Shown here in pieces: positions 33,090 through 43,010 of a stretch of 64,000 nt of DNA. The position numbers were made by a program, and so were the translations under genes. Source of the stretch: Conexibacter woesei Iso977N (lineage in GTDB: Bacteria > Actinomycetota > Thermoleophilia > Solirubrobacterales > Solirubrobacteraceae); contig NZ_AUKG01000002.1 in assembly GCF_000424625.1 (NCBI RefSeq), positions 1,736,001 to 1,800,000 on the forward strand, written 5' to 3'. Every line of letters begins with the position of its first letter. Within the stretch, counting starts at the first letter, position 1. Below the pieces are notes generated by a model. The model had not been told where the DNA came from. It saw only the letters and a program-made list of their open reading frames with translations, and ran no database searches.

Positions 33090-34214
33090 GTGAGCTCGCG
33101 CCCCACCGTGGAGGCCGCCGTCGAGCGCTCGCGCGACTCCGCCCGGGCGCGCTGGGCGCGGTGGCGGTCGCTCGCCCCCACCCTGCTGCTGACCGCCCTG
33201 GGCGCGGGCGCGGCGTGGATGATCGCCAAGGGGATCTTCGGGACCAGGGGCGCGTTCTTCGCTCCGGTCGCCGCGATCATCACGCTCGGGCTGACGGTCG
33301 GCGCGCGGCTGGAGCGGGCGATCGAGGTGTCGGTCGGCGTGCCGCTCGGGATCGCGCTCGCCGACGTGCTCGTGCTGGAGGTCGGGTCCGGGCCGATCCA
33401 GCTGGTGTGCATCGTGTTCATCGCGACGTCGGTCGCGATCCTGGTCGGCGGCGGGCCGCTGCTGACCTCGCAGGCCGCGGTCTCGGCCGTGCTCGTCGTG
33501 ACGCTGCAGCCGCCGACGTCGGGGCTGACGTTCACCCGGGCCGCCGACGCGCTGATCGGCTGCGGCGTCGCGCTGCTCCTCAACTTCGTGATCGCGCCGA
33601 TCGACCCCATGCGGTTGGTCCGGCGCGAGGCGGTCCCGGTCCTGGTCGAGCTGGCCGGCGTCCTCGACGACGTCGCCTCCGCCCTGGCCGACCGCGACCG
33701 CGCCGACGCGATCGCCGCGCTGCAGCGTGCGCGCGACATCGACGGGCGGACCGAGAGGTTCCTGGAGGCGTTGACGATCGGGCGCGAGACCGCGTTCGCG
33801 GCCCCCGCGCGCTTCTCGCAGCGCTCGTCGCTGGCCGTCTACTCGGAGGCCGGCGGCCAGCTCGACCTCGCGGTGCGCAACGTGCGCGTGCTGGCCCGCG
33901 GCGTCCTGCGCGCGGTCGAGACCGGCGACCACGTCCCGCCCCCGGTCCCGGACGCGATCCGCGAGCTGCGCTCGGCGGTGCTGGCCCTCGGCCCGTGGCT
34001 GGAGGACCCGAAGCAGGTCGATCAGGTGCGCAGGCCCGCGATCGCCGCAGCACGCGACGCGACGATGGTGTTGGACATGACGACCAACCTGTCGGTGTCG
34101 GTGATCGTCGCCCAGGTCCGCTCGGCGGCCGTCGACCTGCTGCGCGTGACCGGCGTCGATGGCGAGCGCGCGCGGGCGCTGATCCGCGGCGAAGATGTCG
34201 GGGCCGAGCGCTAG
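33090..34214 (+). CDS. FUSC-family membrane protein (aromatic-acid-exporter-like)
   Basis: 374 residues, GTG start. Six hydrophobic segments occupy about 28-175 (LAPTLLLTALGAGAAWMIAK, FFAPVAAIITLGLTVGARLE, AADALIGCGVALLLNFVIAP). A long soluble helical domain follows (about 180-370). The order of TMs then helices matches half-FUSC/ArAE proteins (YccS, AaeB relatives), thought to export aromatic acids or similar. The gene is divergent from the RpiR regulator across the three-hairpin region. Substrate unknown. The stop lies 8 bp from the convergent GAF-GGDEF gene. Confidence 0.82.
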   Translation: MSSRPTVEAAVERSRDSARARWARWRSLAPTLLLTALGAGAAWMIAKGIFGTRGAFFAPVAAIITLGLTVGARLERAIEVSVGVPLGIALADVLVLEVGSGPIQLVCIVFIATSVAILVGGGPLLTSQAAVSAVLVVTLQPPTSGLTFTRAADALIGCGVALLLNFVIAPIDPMRLVRREAVPVLVELAGVLDDVASALADRDRADAIAALQRARDIDGRTERFLEALTIGRETAFAAPARFSQRSSLAVYSEAGGQLDLAVRNVRVLARGVLRAVETGDHVPPPVPDAIRELRSAVLALGPWLEDPKQVDQVRRPAIAAARDATMVLDMTTNLSVSVIVAQVRSAAVDLLRVTGVDGERARALIRGEDVGAER

Positions 34215-34221
34215 GCGCGCT

Positions 34222-35268
34222 CTAGGCGCGCTGCGGCGAGCTGAGGACCGCGCGGTCCTTGCCCTGCGCCTTAGCCGCCAGGAGGCACTCGTCGGCGGCC
34301 TTGAAGAGCGTGGCGACGGTGGCCGCGTCGGCCGGCGCGATCGCGACGCCCGCGGAGGCCGTGATCGGCCCCGGCGCGCCCCACTCCGCCGCGCGGACCG
34401 CGCCGACGAGCCGCTCGGCGGCCCGCTGGGCCTCGGCCTGGTCGGCGGCCGGCAGGATGACGGCGAACTCCTCGCCGCCAGTACGGCAGACGACGTCGCC
34501 GGCACGGACGTGGCCCTCCAGGACCTCGCCGAAGGCCATCAGGACCTGGTCGCCGACCGGGTGGCCGTGCACGTCGTTGACGCGCTTGAAGTCATCCACG
34601 TCGAGCAGCACCAACCCGACCGGCGCCTCGTCGCGCTGCGCGCGCGCCAGCTCGGCGGCCAGCCGCTCGTGGAAGTGGCGGCGGTTGAACAGGCCGGTCA
34701 GCTCGTCGGTCCGGGCCTGCTCGGAGAGCAGCTCGCGGCGGCGCGCGTTGTCATAGGCCAGCGCGGCCAGCGACGCGAAGCGCTTGATCAGCTGCGCCTC
34801 CTCGGGCGAGAAGGTCGGGACCGTGCCCTCCCACTGCGGCGCGGCGTCCTCGCGCCAGACGTTGAGCGTCCCGATCACGCGGTCGCCCACGATCAGCGGG
34901 CAGAAGACGATCGCCTCGAGGTCCTGCGGGGTGCCGTCGATGATGTAGCGGCCGAACCACGGGTGGCCCGGCTCCAGGTGCACGATCTGGCGCGAGCGTA
35001 CGACCTTGCCGGTGATCGAGTTGTCGATCTTGGGCGCGTCGGCCATCGTCTCGTCGACCCACAGGCCCTCGGCGAAGACCGGCTGCATCACGTTGCGCTC
35101 ATGGTCGACCTCGTACACGGCAAGGCTCGAGTACGGGACGATCCCGTGCAGGGCACGGGCCATCGACTGCAGCGTCGCGTCCAGGGACTGCTCGGCCAGG
35201 ACGCCGGCGACCGCGTCGATGATCGACTCGAGCCCGCGGACCACGCGGGTGGCGGAGACGGTGTGCAT
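34222..35268 (-). CDS. GAF-GGDEF diguanylate cyclase
   Basis: 348 residues from ATG 35268, which has GGGGAA upstream. GAF domain about 25-175 (ALHGIVPYSSLAVYEVDHER, ITGKVVRSRQIVHLEPGHPW, VFCPLIVGDRVIGTLNVWRE). GGDEF domain about 185-348: DELTGLFNRRHFHERLAAEL, LLDVDDFKRVNDVHGHPVGD, and active signature GGEEF (CRTGGEEFAVIL). An RxxD-type inhibitory site (RAGD) lies just before it. It should make c-di-GMP in response to a small ligand or redox state bound by GAF. It follows the larger GGDEF-EAL gene on the same strand by about 55 bp. Confidence 0.92.
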   Translation of the reverse strand: MHTVSATRVVRGLESIIDAVAGVLAEQSLDATLQSMARALHGIVPYSSLAVYEVDHERNVMQPVFAEGLWVDETMADAPKIDNSITGKVVRSRQIVHLEPGHPWFGRYIIDGTPQDLEAIVFCPLIVGDRVIGTLNVWREDAAPQWEGTVPTFSPEEAQLIKRFASLAALAYDNARRRELLSEQARTDELTGLFNRRHFHERLAAELARAQRDEAPVGLVLLDVDDFKRVNDVHGHPVGDQVLMAFGEVLEGHVRAGDVVCRTGGEEFAVILPAADQAEAQRAAERLVGAVRAAEWGAPGPITASAGVAIAPADAATVATLFKAADECLLAAKAQGKDRAVLSSPQRA

Positions 35269-35322
35269 CGTGGTTCCCCTATAGATCGGCCGCAAGGCTC
35301 CCGATGTTGAGCGTTGACGTCG

Positions 35323-37686
35323 TTATGGGAACGTTCGCTCGCCCTCGTCCAGCAGCGCGGCGAGCGCGTCGAAGGGCATCGGGCGCCCGAGCAGGTAGCC
35401 CTGGGCGAGGTCGCAGCCCAGCGCCTTGAGGAACGCGAGCTGCTCGCTGGACTCGATGCCCTCGGCGGTCACGCGGCGCCCGAGGGCGTGCGCCATGCCG
35501 ACGACGGCGGCGACGATCGCGCCGCTCGACGCGTCCTCCGGGAGCCCGGCGACGAACGAGCGGTCGATCTTGATGCCGTCGATCGGCTGCTCCTTGAGCA
35601 TCGACAGCGACGAGAAGCCGGTCCCGAAGTCGTCCAGCACGAGGTGCACGCCCTGGTCGCGCAGCGCACCGATCGCGTGCGACGTCGCGGGGTCGCTGCC
35701 CAGCAGCGCGGTCTCGGTGATCTCCACGACCAGCGAGTCCGGCGGCAGCTGCGAGGTGCTCAGCGCGCCCTCGACGGCGGCCAGGAACGCCGGGTGGCGC
35801 AGCTGGCGCGGCGAGACGTTGACCGCCAGCGTGACGTTCCTGCCGGTCGCGGCGCGCAGCGCCATCGTCTTCGCGCAGGACTCGCGCAGGACCCACGCGC
35901 CGAGCGCGTCGATCGTGCCGGTCTCCTCGGCGATCGGGATGAACTCGTCGGGGCCGACCGCGCCGAGCACCGGGTGCGTCCAGCGCAGCAGCGCCTCCAG
36001 GCCGCAGATCTCCCCCGTGCTGAACTCGGCGACCGGCTGGGCGACGAGGTGCAGCTCGCCGCGGTCCAGCGCGCCGCGCAGCGCGACCTCGATCTCCAGG
36101 CGCCGCCCGGCGCCGTCGCCGTGCGCGTGCCCGCGGCGGTGGCGGTTGCCGCCCTCGTCCTTGGCGGCGTACATCGCCTCGTCGGCGCGGCGGACCGCCT
36201 CGTGGGCGTCGGCCTCGCCGCCGGGGATCACGACGACGCCGACCGACGCGGTCGGGCGCAGGCCGTCGGCGCCGGTCGCGGCGGTCTCGCCGACCGCGCG
36301 GACGATCCGGTCGGCGATCACGCCCGCGGTGTCGGCGTCGACGTCCTCGGCGACGACGATGAACTCGTCGCCGCCGAAGCGCGCGACGGTGTCGCCGGGC
36401 CGGACGCAGCCGGCGACGCGCTCCGCGGCCTCGCGCAGGACCTGGTCGCCCACGTCGTGGCCGAGCGTGTCGTTGACGAGCTTGAGGCGGTCGAGGTCGG
36501 CGAACAGGACGGCCAGCGTCGTCCCGCTGCGCCGGGCGCGGGCCAGCGCCTGCGTGAGGCGGTCGAACAGCAGCGTGCGGTTGGGCAGCCCGGTCAGCGG
36601 GTCGTGCGTGGCGCGGTGGACGAGCTCGTCGGTCGCGCGCTGGCGCTCGATCGCGATGCCGGCGACGCGGGCGGCGTCGCGGATGAACTGGCGGTGGCGC
36701 TCGGTCGGCTCGCGCGGCTCGTCGGAGTAGAGGCCGAACGTCCCGAGCACGTCGCCGGCGCCGCCGAGGATCGGGAACGACCAGCACGACTTCAGGCCGT
36801 GCTCGCGGGTCATGTGGCGGAACGCGTCCCACTTCGGATCGGCCTCGATGTCCGGGCTCAGGATCTCGGTGCCGTAGTAGGCCGCGGTGCCGCAGGACCC
36901 GACCTCGGGGCCGATGACGAGGCCCTCCAGCTGGGCCGAGTAGGACGCGGGCAGCGACGGCGCGGCGCCGTTGTGGATCGTGCGCAGGATCGGGTCCAGC
37001 AGCAGCACCGAGCCGCGCAGCGTCGGGTCGAAGTCCTCGATCGACAGGACGACCTCGCGCAGGCTGTCGCCGAGCGGCGCGTCGGCGGCGATCAGCTCGT
37101 GGATGCGGTTGTGGGCGGCGACGACGCCGTTGGCGGCGCGCAGGTCGGCCGCGGCGACGCGCAGCGAGATCTCCGACGCGATCGCCTCGGCGACCGAGCC
37201 GAGCAGCTCGACGTCGTCCTCCGTCCAGCCGCGCACCTCACGCTCGCAGACACACAGTGATCCGACATCGTGACCATCGACGCGGATCGGCGTGCCGGCG
37301 TAGGAGACGAGCCCATGGCGCAGCGGCCCGGCGATCCTGGCCAGCTCGGGGTGCGCGCGGGTATCGGCGACGGCCAGCGCACGGCCTCCGGCGATCACGT
37401 ACTGGCAGATCGCCAGCTCGGGCGGGGCGGTGACGCCGGCCACGCCCTCGAGGCCGATGACCGACTTGAGGTACTGGTGCTCGTCGTCGAAGAGCGTGAC
37501 GAGCGCGACCGGCGTGCGCAGCGCGCGGGCGGCGAGCGCGGCCCAGCGGTCAAAGGCCTCTTCGGGCGCCGAGCCCATCAGGCCGGTGCGGCGCACGACG
37601 TCGAGGCGGGCCGGGTCCTTCAGGACGGCGGCAAGACGGTCAGGGTGGAAGCGTTCCGGTTCGTAAGGCACCGCTCCCTGGTTCAT
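35323..37686 (-). CDS. GAF-GAF-GGDEF-EAL protein
   Basis: 787 residues. GAF 1 about 40-175 (ALVTLFDDEHQYLKSVIGLE, ICQYVIAGGRALAVADTRAH); GAF 2 about 195-350 (VVLSIEDFDPTLRGSVLLLD, GSCGTAAYYGTEILSPDIEA). GGDEF at about 365-520 with HDPLTGLPNRTLLFDRL, DLDRLKLVNDTLGHDVGDQV and intact FGGDEF; RPGD before it may be the I-site. EAL at about 535-775: LVAQPVAEFSTGEICGLEAL, EITETALLG, LDDFGTGFSSLSMLKEQPI, EGIESSEQ; catalytic residues are present. Soluble. Probably both makes and breaks c-di-GMP, with the balance set by the GAF ligands. It is followed by the single GAF-GGDEF gene. Confidence 0.93.
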   Translation of the reverse strand: MNQGAVPYEPERFHPDRLAAVLKDPARLDVVRRTGLMGSAPEEAFDRWAALAARALRTPVALVTLFDDEHQYLKSVIGLEGVAGVTAPPELAICQYVIAGGRALAVADTRAHPELARIAGPLRHGLVSYAGTPIRVDGHDVGSLCVCEREVRGWTEDDVELLGSVAEAIASEISLRVAAADLRAANGVVAAHNRIHELIAADAPLGDSLREVVLSIEDFDPTLRGSVLLLDPILRTIHNGAAPSLPASYSAQLEGLVIGPEVGSCGTAAYYGTEILSPDIEADPKWDAFRHMTREHGLKSCWSFPILGGAGDVLGTFGLYSDEPREPTERHRQFIRDAARVAGIAIERQRATDELVHRATHDPLTGLPNRTLLFDRLTQALARARRSGTTLAVLFADLDRLKLVNDTLGHDVGDQVLREAAERVAGCVRPGDTVARFGGDEFIVVAEDVDADTAGVIADRIVRAVGETAATGADGLRPTASVGVVVIPGGEADAHEAVRRADEAMYAAKDEGGNRHRRGHAHGDGAGRRLEIEVALRGALDRGELHLVAQPVAEFSTGEICGLEALLRWTHPVLGAVGPDEFIPIAEETGTIDALGAWVLRESCAKTMALRAATGRNVTLAVNVSPRQLRHPAFLAAVEGALSTSQLPPDSLVVEITETALLGSDPATSHAIGALRDQGVHLVLDDFGTGFSSLSMLKEQPIDGIKIDRSFVAGLPEDASSGAIVAAVVGMAHALGRRVTAEGIESSEQLAFLKALGCDLAQGYLLGRPMPFDALAALLDEGERTFP

Positions 37687-37812
37687 CGGCCGGTGCTACC
37701 CCGGGAGCGATCCCGCGATCGGGGGACGTCGGATCCCAGACCTGTGAGACACGCTACATAGGCAGCGGCGCTCACAGGCCTGGGAAACGGCGATGTTTTA
37801 CGTCCAGGTTGC

Positions 37813-39999
37813 CTAGAGACGGAAGGCCGCGACGGCCTCGCGCAGCTCGGCGGCCGTGCGCGCCAGCTCCTGGGCCGACGCCGCGACCTGCTCGGTCGAG
37901 GCCGACGTCTGCTGCGTGGAGGCGGAGACCTGCTCGCTGGCGGCGCTGGAGTCCTCGGCGACGTCGGCGATCTCGGCGACCTCGTCCTGGACGCGGGCCA
38001 GCTCGCCGACGACGCGGTCGGCGGCGTCGGCGATCGCGCCGACCTGCTCGGTGACCTCGGCGACGGCGGAGCCGATCGCCGCGAACGCGGCGGCGGCCTG
38101 CTCGACGGTCGCGGTGCCCTCGCCCGTGCGCTCGGCGCCGTGCTCGACGGCGCGGACCGCGCGGCCCGTGCCCTCCTGCATCTCGGCGATCAGCGACGAG
38201 ATCGACGACGCGGCCTGCGAGGACTCCTCGGCCAGCTTGCGGACCTCCTCGGCCACGACGGCGAAGCCGCGGCCCTGCTCGCCGGCGCGCGCTGCTTCGA
38301 TCGCGGCGTTCAAGGCCAACAGGTTGGTCTGCTCGGCGATGCCGGAGATCGAGGCGACGATGCCGCCGATCTCCTCCGACTTGCCGGCCAGCTCGCGGAT
38401 CGCGCCGGTGGCGTCGGTCGAGGCGTCGCGGACGGCGGCCATCGCGTCGGTCGCCGCGTGGGCGGCGGCGACGCCCTCGGAGACGACCTCGGCGGTGCGG
38501 TCGGCCGCGGCGGCCGTGGCCTGCGCGGTGGTCGCCGAGTCGCGGACGGCGTCGCCGACCGAGTCGGTGCGCTGGCGCGTGTTGGCCACCATCTTGACCT
38601 GGCGCTCGGCGCCGTGGGCGACGCCCTCGACGGCGGTGGCGATCTCCTGGACCGCGCGGCCGGTCTGCTCGGCGGTGTCGGACATCTCGCGCGACGCGGA
38701 GTTGAGCTGATCGGCGCTGCGGGCGACGCCGCCGATCATCTGCGCCAGCGCGCCGCGGGTGCGCTCGTAGGCGCGCAGCGACTCGCTCGTGCCCTCGATC
38801 GCGTCGTTGAGCGCGCGGCCGGCGCGGGCGATCTCGTCCTCGCCGCGAACCTCCAGCGGCTCGGTGGTCGGCTGGACCTCGCGGGTCAGGTCGCCCTGGG
38901 CCATCGCGCCCATGCCGTCGCTCAGCGCGGCGACGTCGACCGTCGAGAGCTGCTCGAGGCGCTCGACGAAGCCGCCGATCGGCTTGGTCAGGCGGCGGGC
39001 GAAGAACACGACCGCGGCGACGAGGAAGAGCAGGGCGATCAGCCCGACGACCAGCAGCTTGGTGCGCAGCGAGTGGACCGCGGCGTAGACCTCGCTCTTG
39101 GGCGCGACCGTGATGAAGCCCCAGCCGCCGGTCCTGACCGGCGCCCAGGAGATCAGGACGCGGCGGTCGTTGTGGAACGGGTCGTCGGCCTCGACCTGGC
39201 CGCCCCTGCCGGCCTTCACGCCCGCGGCGATCTTGGCCAGGACCGGCGCCTTCAGCGCCTTGGCCTCCTGGGTCAGCGTCTTGATCCCGACGAGCTTGGC
39301 GTTCGGCGCCGAGGCGAAGGTGCCGTTGTTGGACACCATCATCGCGTAGCCGGACTTCAACACGGTGATCCTGCGGACCGCCGCGTTCATCTTGTTCAGC
39401 GAGCGATCCAGACCCGCGACCCCGATGAACTTCCCATCGCGCAGGATCGGCGTCTGGTACGAGGTCATCAGCGTGCCCTCGTAGACGTAGGGCTGGACGA
39501 CGAACGGCTTCTTGGTGGCCTTCGGGACGTCGTAGTAGGCGTTGCCGTCGATCGAGTCGACCGGCTCGTTCTGCACCGCGCCGTCGACGCGCGTCATGTA
39601 CGGCGAGAAGCGGCCGGACCTCGTCTCGCCCCTGGTGCCGGCGAACTGCGCGTCGCGGCCGTCGAAGGCGTTGGGCTCGTAGCCGAGCCAGAAGCCGAGC
39701 AGGTTCGGGTGGGCCTGCGCGATGTCCCTCAACATGCGCTCGGCCTCGGCGCGGTTCGCCCCGGTGTAGCCCTTGAAGGTCGCGGCGAGGTTGCGGCTCG
39801 TGTCCTCCTGCTCGCGGAAGCCGGAGTCCTGGACGGCGGCGTTGTGCGCGGTCAGCTCGGTGAGGTGGGCGGACTCGGACCTGCGCTGGGCGTCGGAGGC
39901 CTTGTTGATGGCCAACAGAGTGAGCGTCGCGATTGCGACGACGGCGATCGGGACGATCGCCAGGACGAGCTTCAGGCGAAGCGAACGGAGCGGCGGCAT
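37813..39999 (-). CDS. Methyl-accepting chemotaxis protein with dCache sensor
   Basis: 728 residues. TM1 about 10-30, a large outer sensor (about 35-335) with dCache features ([60 protein letters not shown]), TM2 about 340-360, HAMP, and a long cytoplasmic coiled coil. The signalling tip has [20 protein letters not shown] followed by [20 protein letters not shown]. No pentapeptide CheR tether is seen. Ligands of dCache sensors are usually amino acids or carboxylates. No che genes lie in the window, so its partners are elsewhere. Neighbours on both sides are c-di-GMP enzymes. Confidence 0.92.
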   Translation of the reverse strand: MPPLRSLRLKLVLAIVPIAVVAIATLTLLAINKASDAQRRSESAHLTELTAHNAAVQDSGFREQEDTSRNLAATFKGYTGANRAEAERMLRDIAQAHPNLLGFWLGYEPNAFDGRDAQFAGTRGETRSGRFSPYMTRVDGAVQNEPVDSIDGNAYYDVPKATKKPFVVQPYVYEGTLMTSYQTPILRDGKFIGVAGLDRSLNKMNAAVRRITVLKSGYAMMVSNNGTFASAPNAKLVGIKTLTQEAKALKAPVLAKIAAGVKAGRGGQVEADDPFHNDRRVLISWAPVRTGGWGFITVAPKSEVYAAVHSLRTKLLVVGLIALLFLVAAVVFFARRLTKPIGGFVERLEQLSTVDVAALSDGMGAMAQGDLTREVQPTTEPLEVRGEDEIARAGRALNDAIEGTSESLRAYERTRGALAQMIGGVARSADQLNSASREMSDTAEQTGRAVQEIATAVEGVAHGAERQVKMVANTRQRTDSVGDAVRDSATTAQATAAAADRTAEVVSEGVAAAHAATDAMAAVRDASTDATGAIRELAGKSEEIGGIVASISGIAEQTNLLALNAAIEAARAGEQGRGFAVVAEEVRKLAEESSQAASSISSLIAEMQEGTGRAVRAVEHGAERTGEGTATVEQAAAAFAAIGSAVAEVTEQVGAIADAADRVVGELARVQDEVAEIADVAEDSSAASEQVSASTQQTSASTEQVAASAQELARTAAELREAVAAFRL

Positions 40000-40104
40000 G
40001 GTTCCCGGTGGTGTCGGCAGGCTGACGCGGCGGTTGAGCCGGTTGGCGTATCCGACGCGCCGACCGCCGTTCGGTCTGACGCGGGCGGGCGCGCGGCCGG
40101 GTGC

Positions 40105-41112
40105 TCAGACGACGTTGGGCAGCGCCCTGAGGTCCAGCAGCGGGACGAGGATCTCGTCGGCGCGGCCGGGGCGGGTCTCGAGGTCCAGCGCGGCGAAGGC
40201 GCGGACGCAGTCCGGGTCGAACTGGGTCCCGGCGTCTTGTTGTAGGCGTTGGATCGCCTCGCGGTGCGGGAGCGCCGGGCGGTAGGAGCGGTCCGAGGTC
40301 ATCGCGTCGTAGGCGTCGGCGACCGCGAGGATCCGGGCGTCGAGCGGGATCGCCCTGCCGGCGAGGCCGTCGGGGTAGCCGCGGCCGTCGTAGCGCTCGT
40401 GGTGGTGGCGCGCGCCCGGGATGTAGGCGGCGAAGCGCTGCACCGCGCCGAGGATGTGGGCGCTCTGGGCCGGGTGCTCGCGGACCTGCTGCCATTCCTC
40501 GTCGGACAGCGCGCCGGGCTTGTGGAGGATCGAGCGCTCCAGCGCGACCTTGCCGACGTCGTGGAGCATCCCGGAGAGGTGGATCCGCTCGCAGTCGGCC
40601 GGCGGCAGGCCGAGCGCGCGGGCGAGGCGGACGGCGTAGGCCGCGACCTTCTCGGAGTGGCGCGCGGTGTAGGGGTCGCGGGCGTCGATCGCGCGGACGA
40701 ACGCGAAGATCGTCTCCTCGTTGAGGCGCTCCAGCTCGCGCACGCGCTGGACCAGCGCGGTGGTCAGCGCGCCGGTGACGCCGCCGACCAGGACCATCGC
40801 GGCGCCGCGCAGGAGCCACGGGCCGTCGAGGTCGACGTGCTCGCCCAGGATCGTCAGCGCGCCGGGCTCGGCCAGCAGCGCCGCGGCGGCGCCGACGAGC
40901 ATCCCGAGGCGCGGCCCGTAGAGCACGGCGGCCGCGATCAGGACGAAGTAGTAGAGGTGCGTGGTCGGCGTGGGCGGGCCGCCGACGGCGACGACGAGCG
41001 CGGTGCACGCGGCGAGGCCGATCAGGATCGCGGCCGCGGCCGCAGGCCGGCGTCGCCAACGCGTCAGCACGTCGGCGATCTGCACCTGTGACCCGGGGCG
41101 GCTCCTCGTCAC
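40105..41112 (-). CDS. Membrane HD-GYP phosphodiesterase
   Basis: 335 residues. Four hydrophobic segments at about 25-130. A short coiled linker (VQRVRELERLNEETIFAFVR) leads to an HD-GYP domain (about 140-310): IDARDPYTARHSEKVAAYAV, LSGMLHDVGKVALERSILHK with the HD pair, ARHHHERYDGRGYPDGLAGR with GYP, and VADAYDAMTSDRSYRPALPH. All metal ligands are seen, so it should degrade c-di-GMP to pGpG or GMP. It lies about 105 bp upstream of the chemoreceptor gene and is divergent from the potassium channel. Signal unknown. Confidence 0.9.
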   Translation of the reverse strand: MTRSRPGSQVQIADVLTRWRRRPAAAAAILIGLAACTALVVAVGGPPTPTTHLYYFVLIAAAVLYGPRLGMLVGAAAALLAEPGALTILGEHVDLDGPWLLRGAAMVLVGGVTGALTTALVQRVRELERLNEETIFAFVRAIDARDPYTARHSEKVAAYAVRLARALGLPPADCERIHLSGMLHDVGKVALERSILHKPGALSDEEWQQVREHPAQSAHILGAVQRFAAYIPGARHHHERYDGRGYPDGLAGRAIPLDARILAVADAYDAMTSDRSYRPALPHREAIQRLQQDAGTQFDPDCVRAFAALDLETRPGRADEILVPLLDLRALPNVV

Positions 41113-41267
41113 TCCGTTGGTGATCGGCGGCCCACGACGGCAGCTTTACCGCGGTTTGGCGTCGCTCGGCGCGTTGGCGCTTTGCGCTCCTGTGCGGAGC
41201 TTTCGACACGCGGGCGAGTCGGTTCTGGCCCGAATGGAGGCAGACGCAGGCGTTTTGCCCTGCCACC

Positions 41268-43010
41268 ATGGCGTTCCAAGTGACACAGGCCCCCGGCGTC
41301 GGCGCGCACGTTCCATCCGCTTCCGCGCCGGTGTTGCTCGCAGGCGACGACGGCGTTCCGCTGCGCGTCCGCGAGGAGCTCGCCGGCGCCGGGGTGCCAA
41401 CCGTGTCCTTGTGCGCTTCGGGGGAGGCGTTGGCCGCGCGGGGTGCCGAGCGGCTCGTCGTCGGGGACTGGACGGCGCCCGAGGCCTGGCTGGAGGCGGG
41501 CGTCCGGTCCGCGACGGCGGTCGGCCTGCTGGGGCCGGACGACCTCGCGAACCTCAACGCGGCGCTGCTGGTGGCCGAGCTGAACGCCGAGTGCCGGATC
41601 GTGGTGCGGCTGTTCGCCGCCGACCTGGCGGGCGGCGTGGCGCGGATGCTCGGCGGCCGCGGCGTGGTGCTGAGCGACACCGAGGTGGCGGCGCCGGCGT
41701 TCCTGCAGGCGGCGCTGAGCGGCAACACCGGCCAGCGCGTGACGGTCGCGGGACGCGTCCTGGAGGTGGCGCAGGTCGACCGCGACGACCCGCGGCTGGT
41801 GGTCGCGCTGGCCGACGGCGACGCCGTCCTGCCGCCGCGCGCTGCGCTCGGCGAGCACGTGCTCGCGCTGATCGACCCCGACGGCGCGGTCGCGGGCGCG
41901 CGCGGGGCGCTGCCCTCGGCGGTGGCTGCGGCGCGAGGCGGCGGCGCGGCGGCGGCACCGCGGCGGCCGCGGCACTCGCTGCGGGCGCGGGCGCGCGCGG
42001 CGGCGCGGCTGGTGCCGCGGCGCGCCGAGTGGCTGGCGCTGGCGATCATCTTGGTGTTCTCGGTCAGCACCGCCGTGTTCGCGCTGTCGCGCCACCTCGA
42101 CTTCGTCGACGCCATGTACTTCACGGCGACGACGATGGCGACCGTCGGCTACGGCGACGTCAACCTCGCGGGCGCGAGCGACTGGCTGAAGTTGTACGAC
42201 ATCGGGCTGATGGCGGTCTCGGCGATCCTGCTGGCGAGCGTGCTGGCGTTCGTCACGGATCTGCTGGTGCGATCGCGGATCGACCACGCGCTCGGGCGCT
42301 TCCCGCGGCCGCGCGAGGACCACGTGATCGTCTGCGGGCTCGGCAAGGCGGGCGCGGCGATCGTCGCGGGGCTGCACGCGCTGGGCGTGCCGTGCGTGGG
42401 GGTCGAGCACGACGACGGCGCGGTCGGGATCGCGGTCGCGCGGGCGCTGCGGATCCCGGTCGTCTTCGCCGACGCGCGGACGCCGGGCGTGCTCGCCGAT
42501 GTGCACGTGGAACGCGCGCGGGCGGTGATGGCGGTCACCAACGACGACCTCGCCAACCTGCAGTGCGGGCTGGCGGCGCGGGAGCACTCGCCGGGGCTGC
42601 GGGTGGTCCTGCGGATCTTCGACCCGCACCTGGCCGAGCGGCTCGATCGCTCCGTCGAGCTGGACCTGACGCGTTCGGTGGCGGGGCTGGCGGCGCCCGC
42701 GTTCACCGCGGCGCTGCTGGGCCGGCGTGCGTCGTCGGGGGCGCTGCCGCTGGCCAACACGGCGCTGCGGGTGGTCGAGACGGCGGTCCCGGCGGGCAGC
42801 GCGGTCGCCGGTCGCTCGGTCGGCGCGCTGCACCACGAGCGGGCGCTGCGGGTCCTGGCGCTGGACGGGCGCTGGCGGCCGCGGGAGGACCTGGTGGTCG
42901 CGGCGGGTATGGCGATCGCGATCGTGGGAACGCGCGCGGCCTGCGACGATCTCCTGCATGCCGACGCAGGAGTGGGAGACGCGGTCCGCCGCGCTGTGGG
43001 ATCGACTTGA
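41268..43010 (+). CDS. Two-TM potassium channel flanked by two RCK/TrkA-N domains
   Basis: 580 residues. An N-terminal RCK-like Rossmann domain (about 20-215; PVLLAGDDGVPLRVREELAG, VVGDWTAPEAWLEAGV, TAVGLLGPDDLANLNAALLV) is followed by a basic linker and TM1 (about 252-272). The pore has the selectivity filter TVGYGD at 292-297; TM2 spans about 303-330. A second RCK (about 348-490; HVIVCGLGKAGAAIVAGLHA, VVFADARTPGVLADVHVERA) and a C-terminal TrkA-C-like part close the chain. The usual MthK type has RCK only after the pore. The two domains differ in sequence: the first lacks the full GxGxxG loop. K+ conduction gated by nucleotide or ion is inferred. Confidence 0.87.
   Translation: MAFQVTQAPGVGAHVPSASAPVLLAGDDGVPLRVREELAGAGVPTVSLCASGEALAARGAERLVVGDWTAPEAWLEAGVRSATAVGLLGPDDLANLNAALLVAELNAECRIVVRLFAADLAGGVARMLGGRGVVLSDTEVAAPAFLQAALSGNTGQRVTVAGRVLEVAQVDRDDPRLVVALADGDAVLPPRAALGEHVLALIDPDGAVAGARGALPSAVAAARGGGAAAAPRRPRHSLRARARAAARLVPRRAEWLALAIILVFSVSTAVFALSRHLDFVDAMYFTATTMATVGYGDVNLAGASDWLKLYDIGLMAVSAILLASVLAFVTDLLVRSRIDHALGRFPRPREDHVIVCGLGKAGAAIVAGLHALGVPCVGVEHDDGAVGIAVARALRIPVVFADARTPGVLADVHVERARAVMAVTNDDLANLQCGLAAREHSPGLRVVLRIFDPHLAERLDRSVELDLTRSVAGLAAPAFTAALLGRRASSGALPLANTALRVVETAVPAGSAVAGRSVGALHHERALRVLALDGRWRPREDLVVAAGMAIAIVGTRAACDDLLHADAGVGDAVRRAVGST

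Noticed and set aside
37772-42124. Long minus-strand open frame over the chemoreceptor, HD-GYP and channel genes
   Set aside because: Low-complexity Arg-rich product that overlaps genes with clear domains in other frames.
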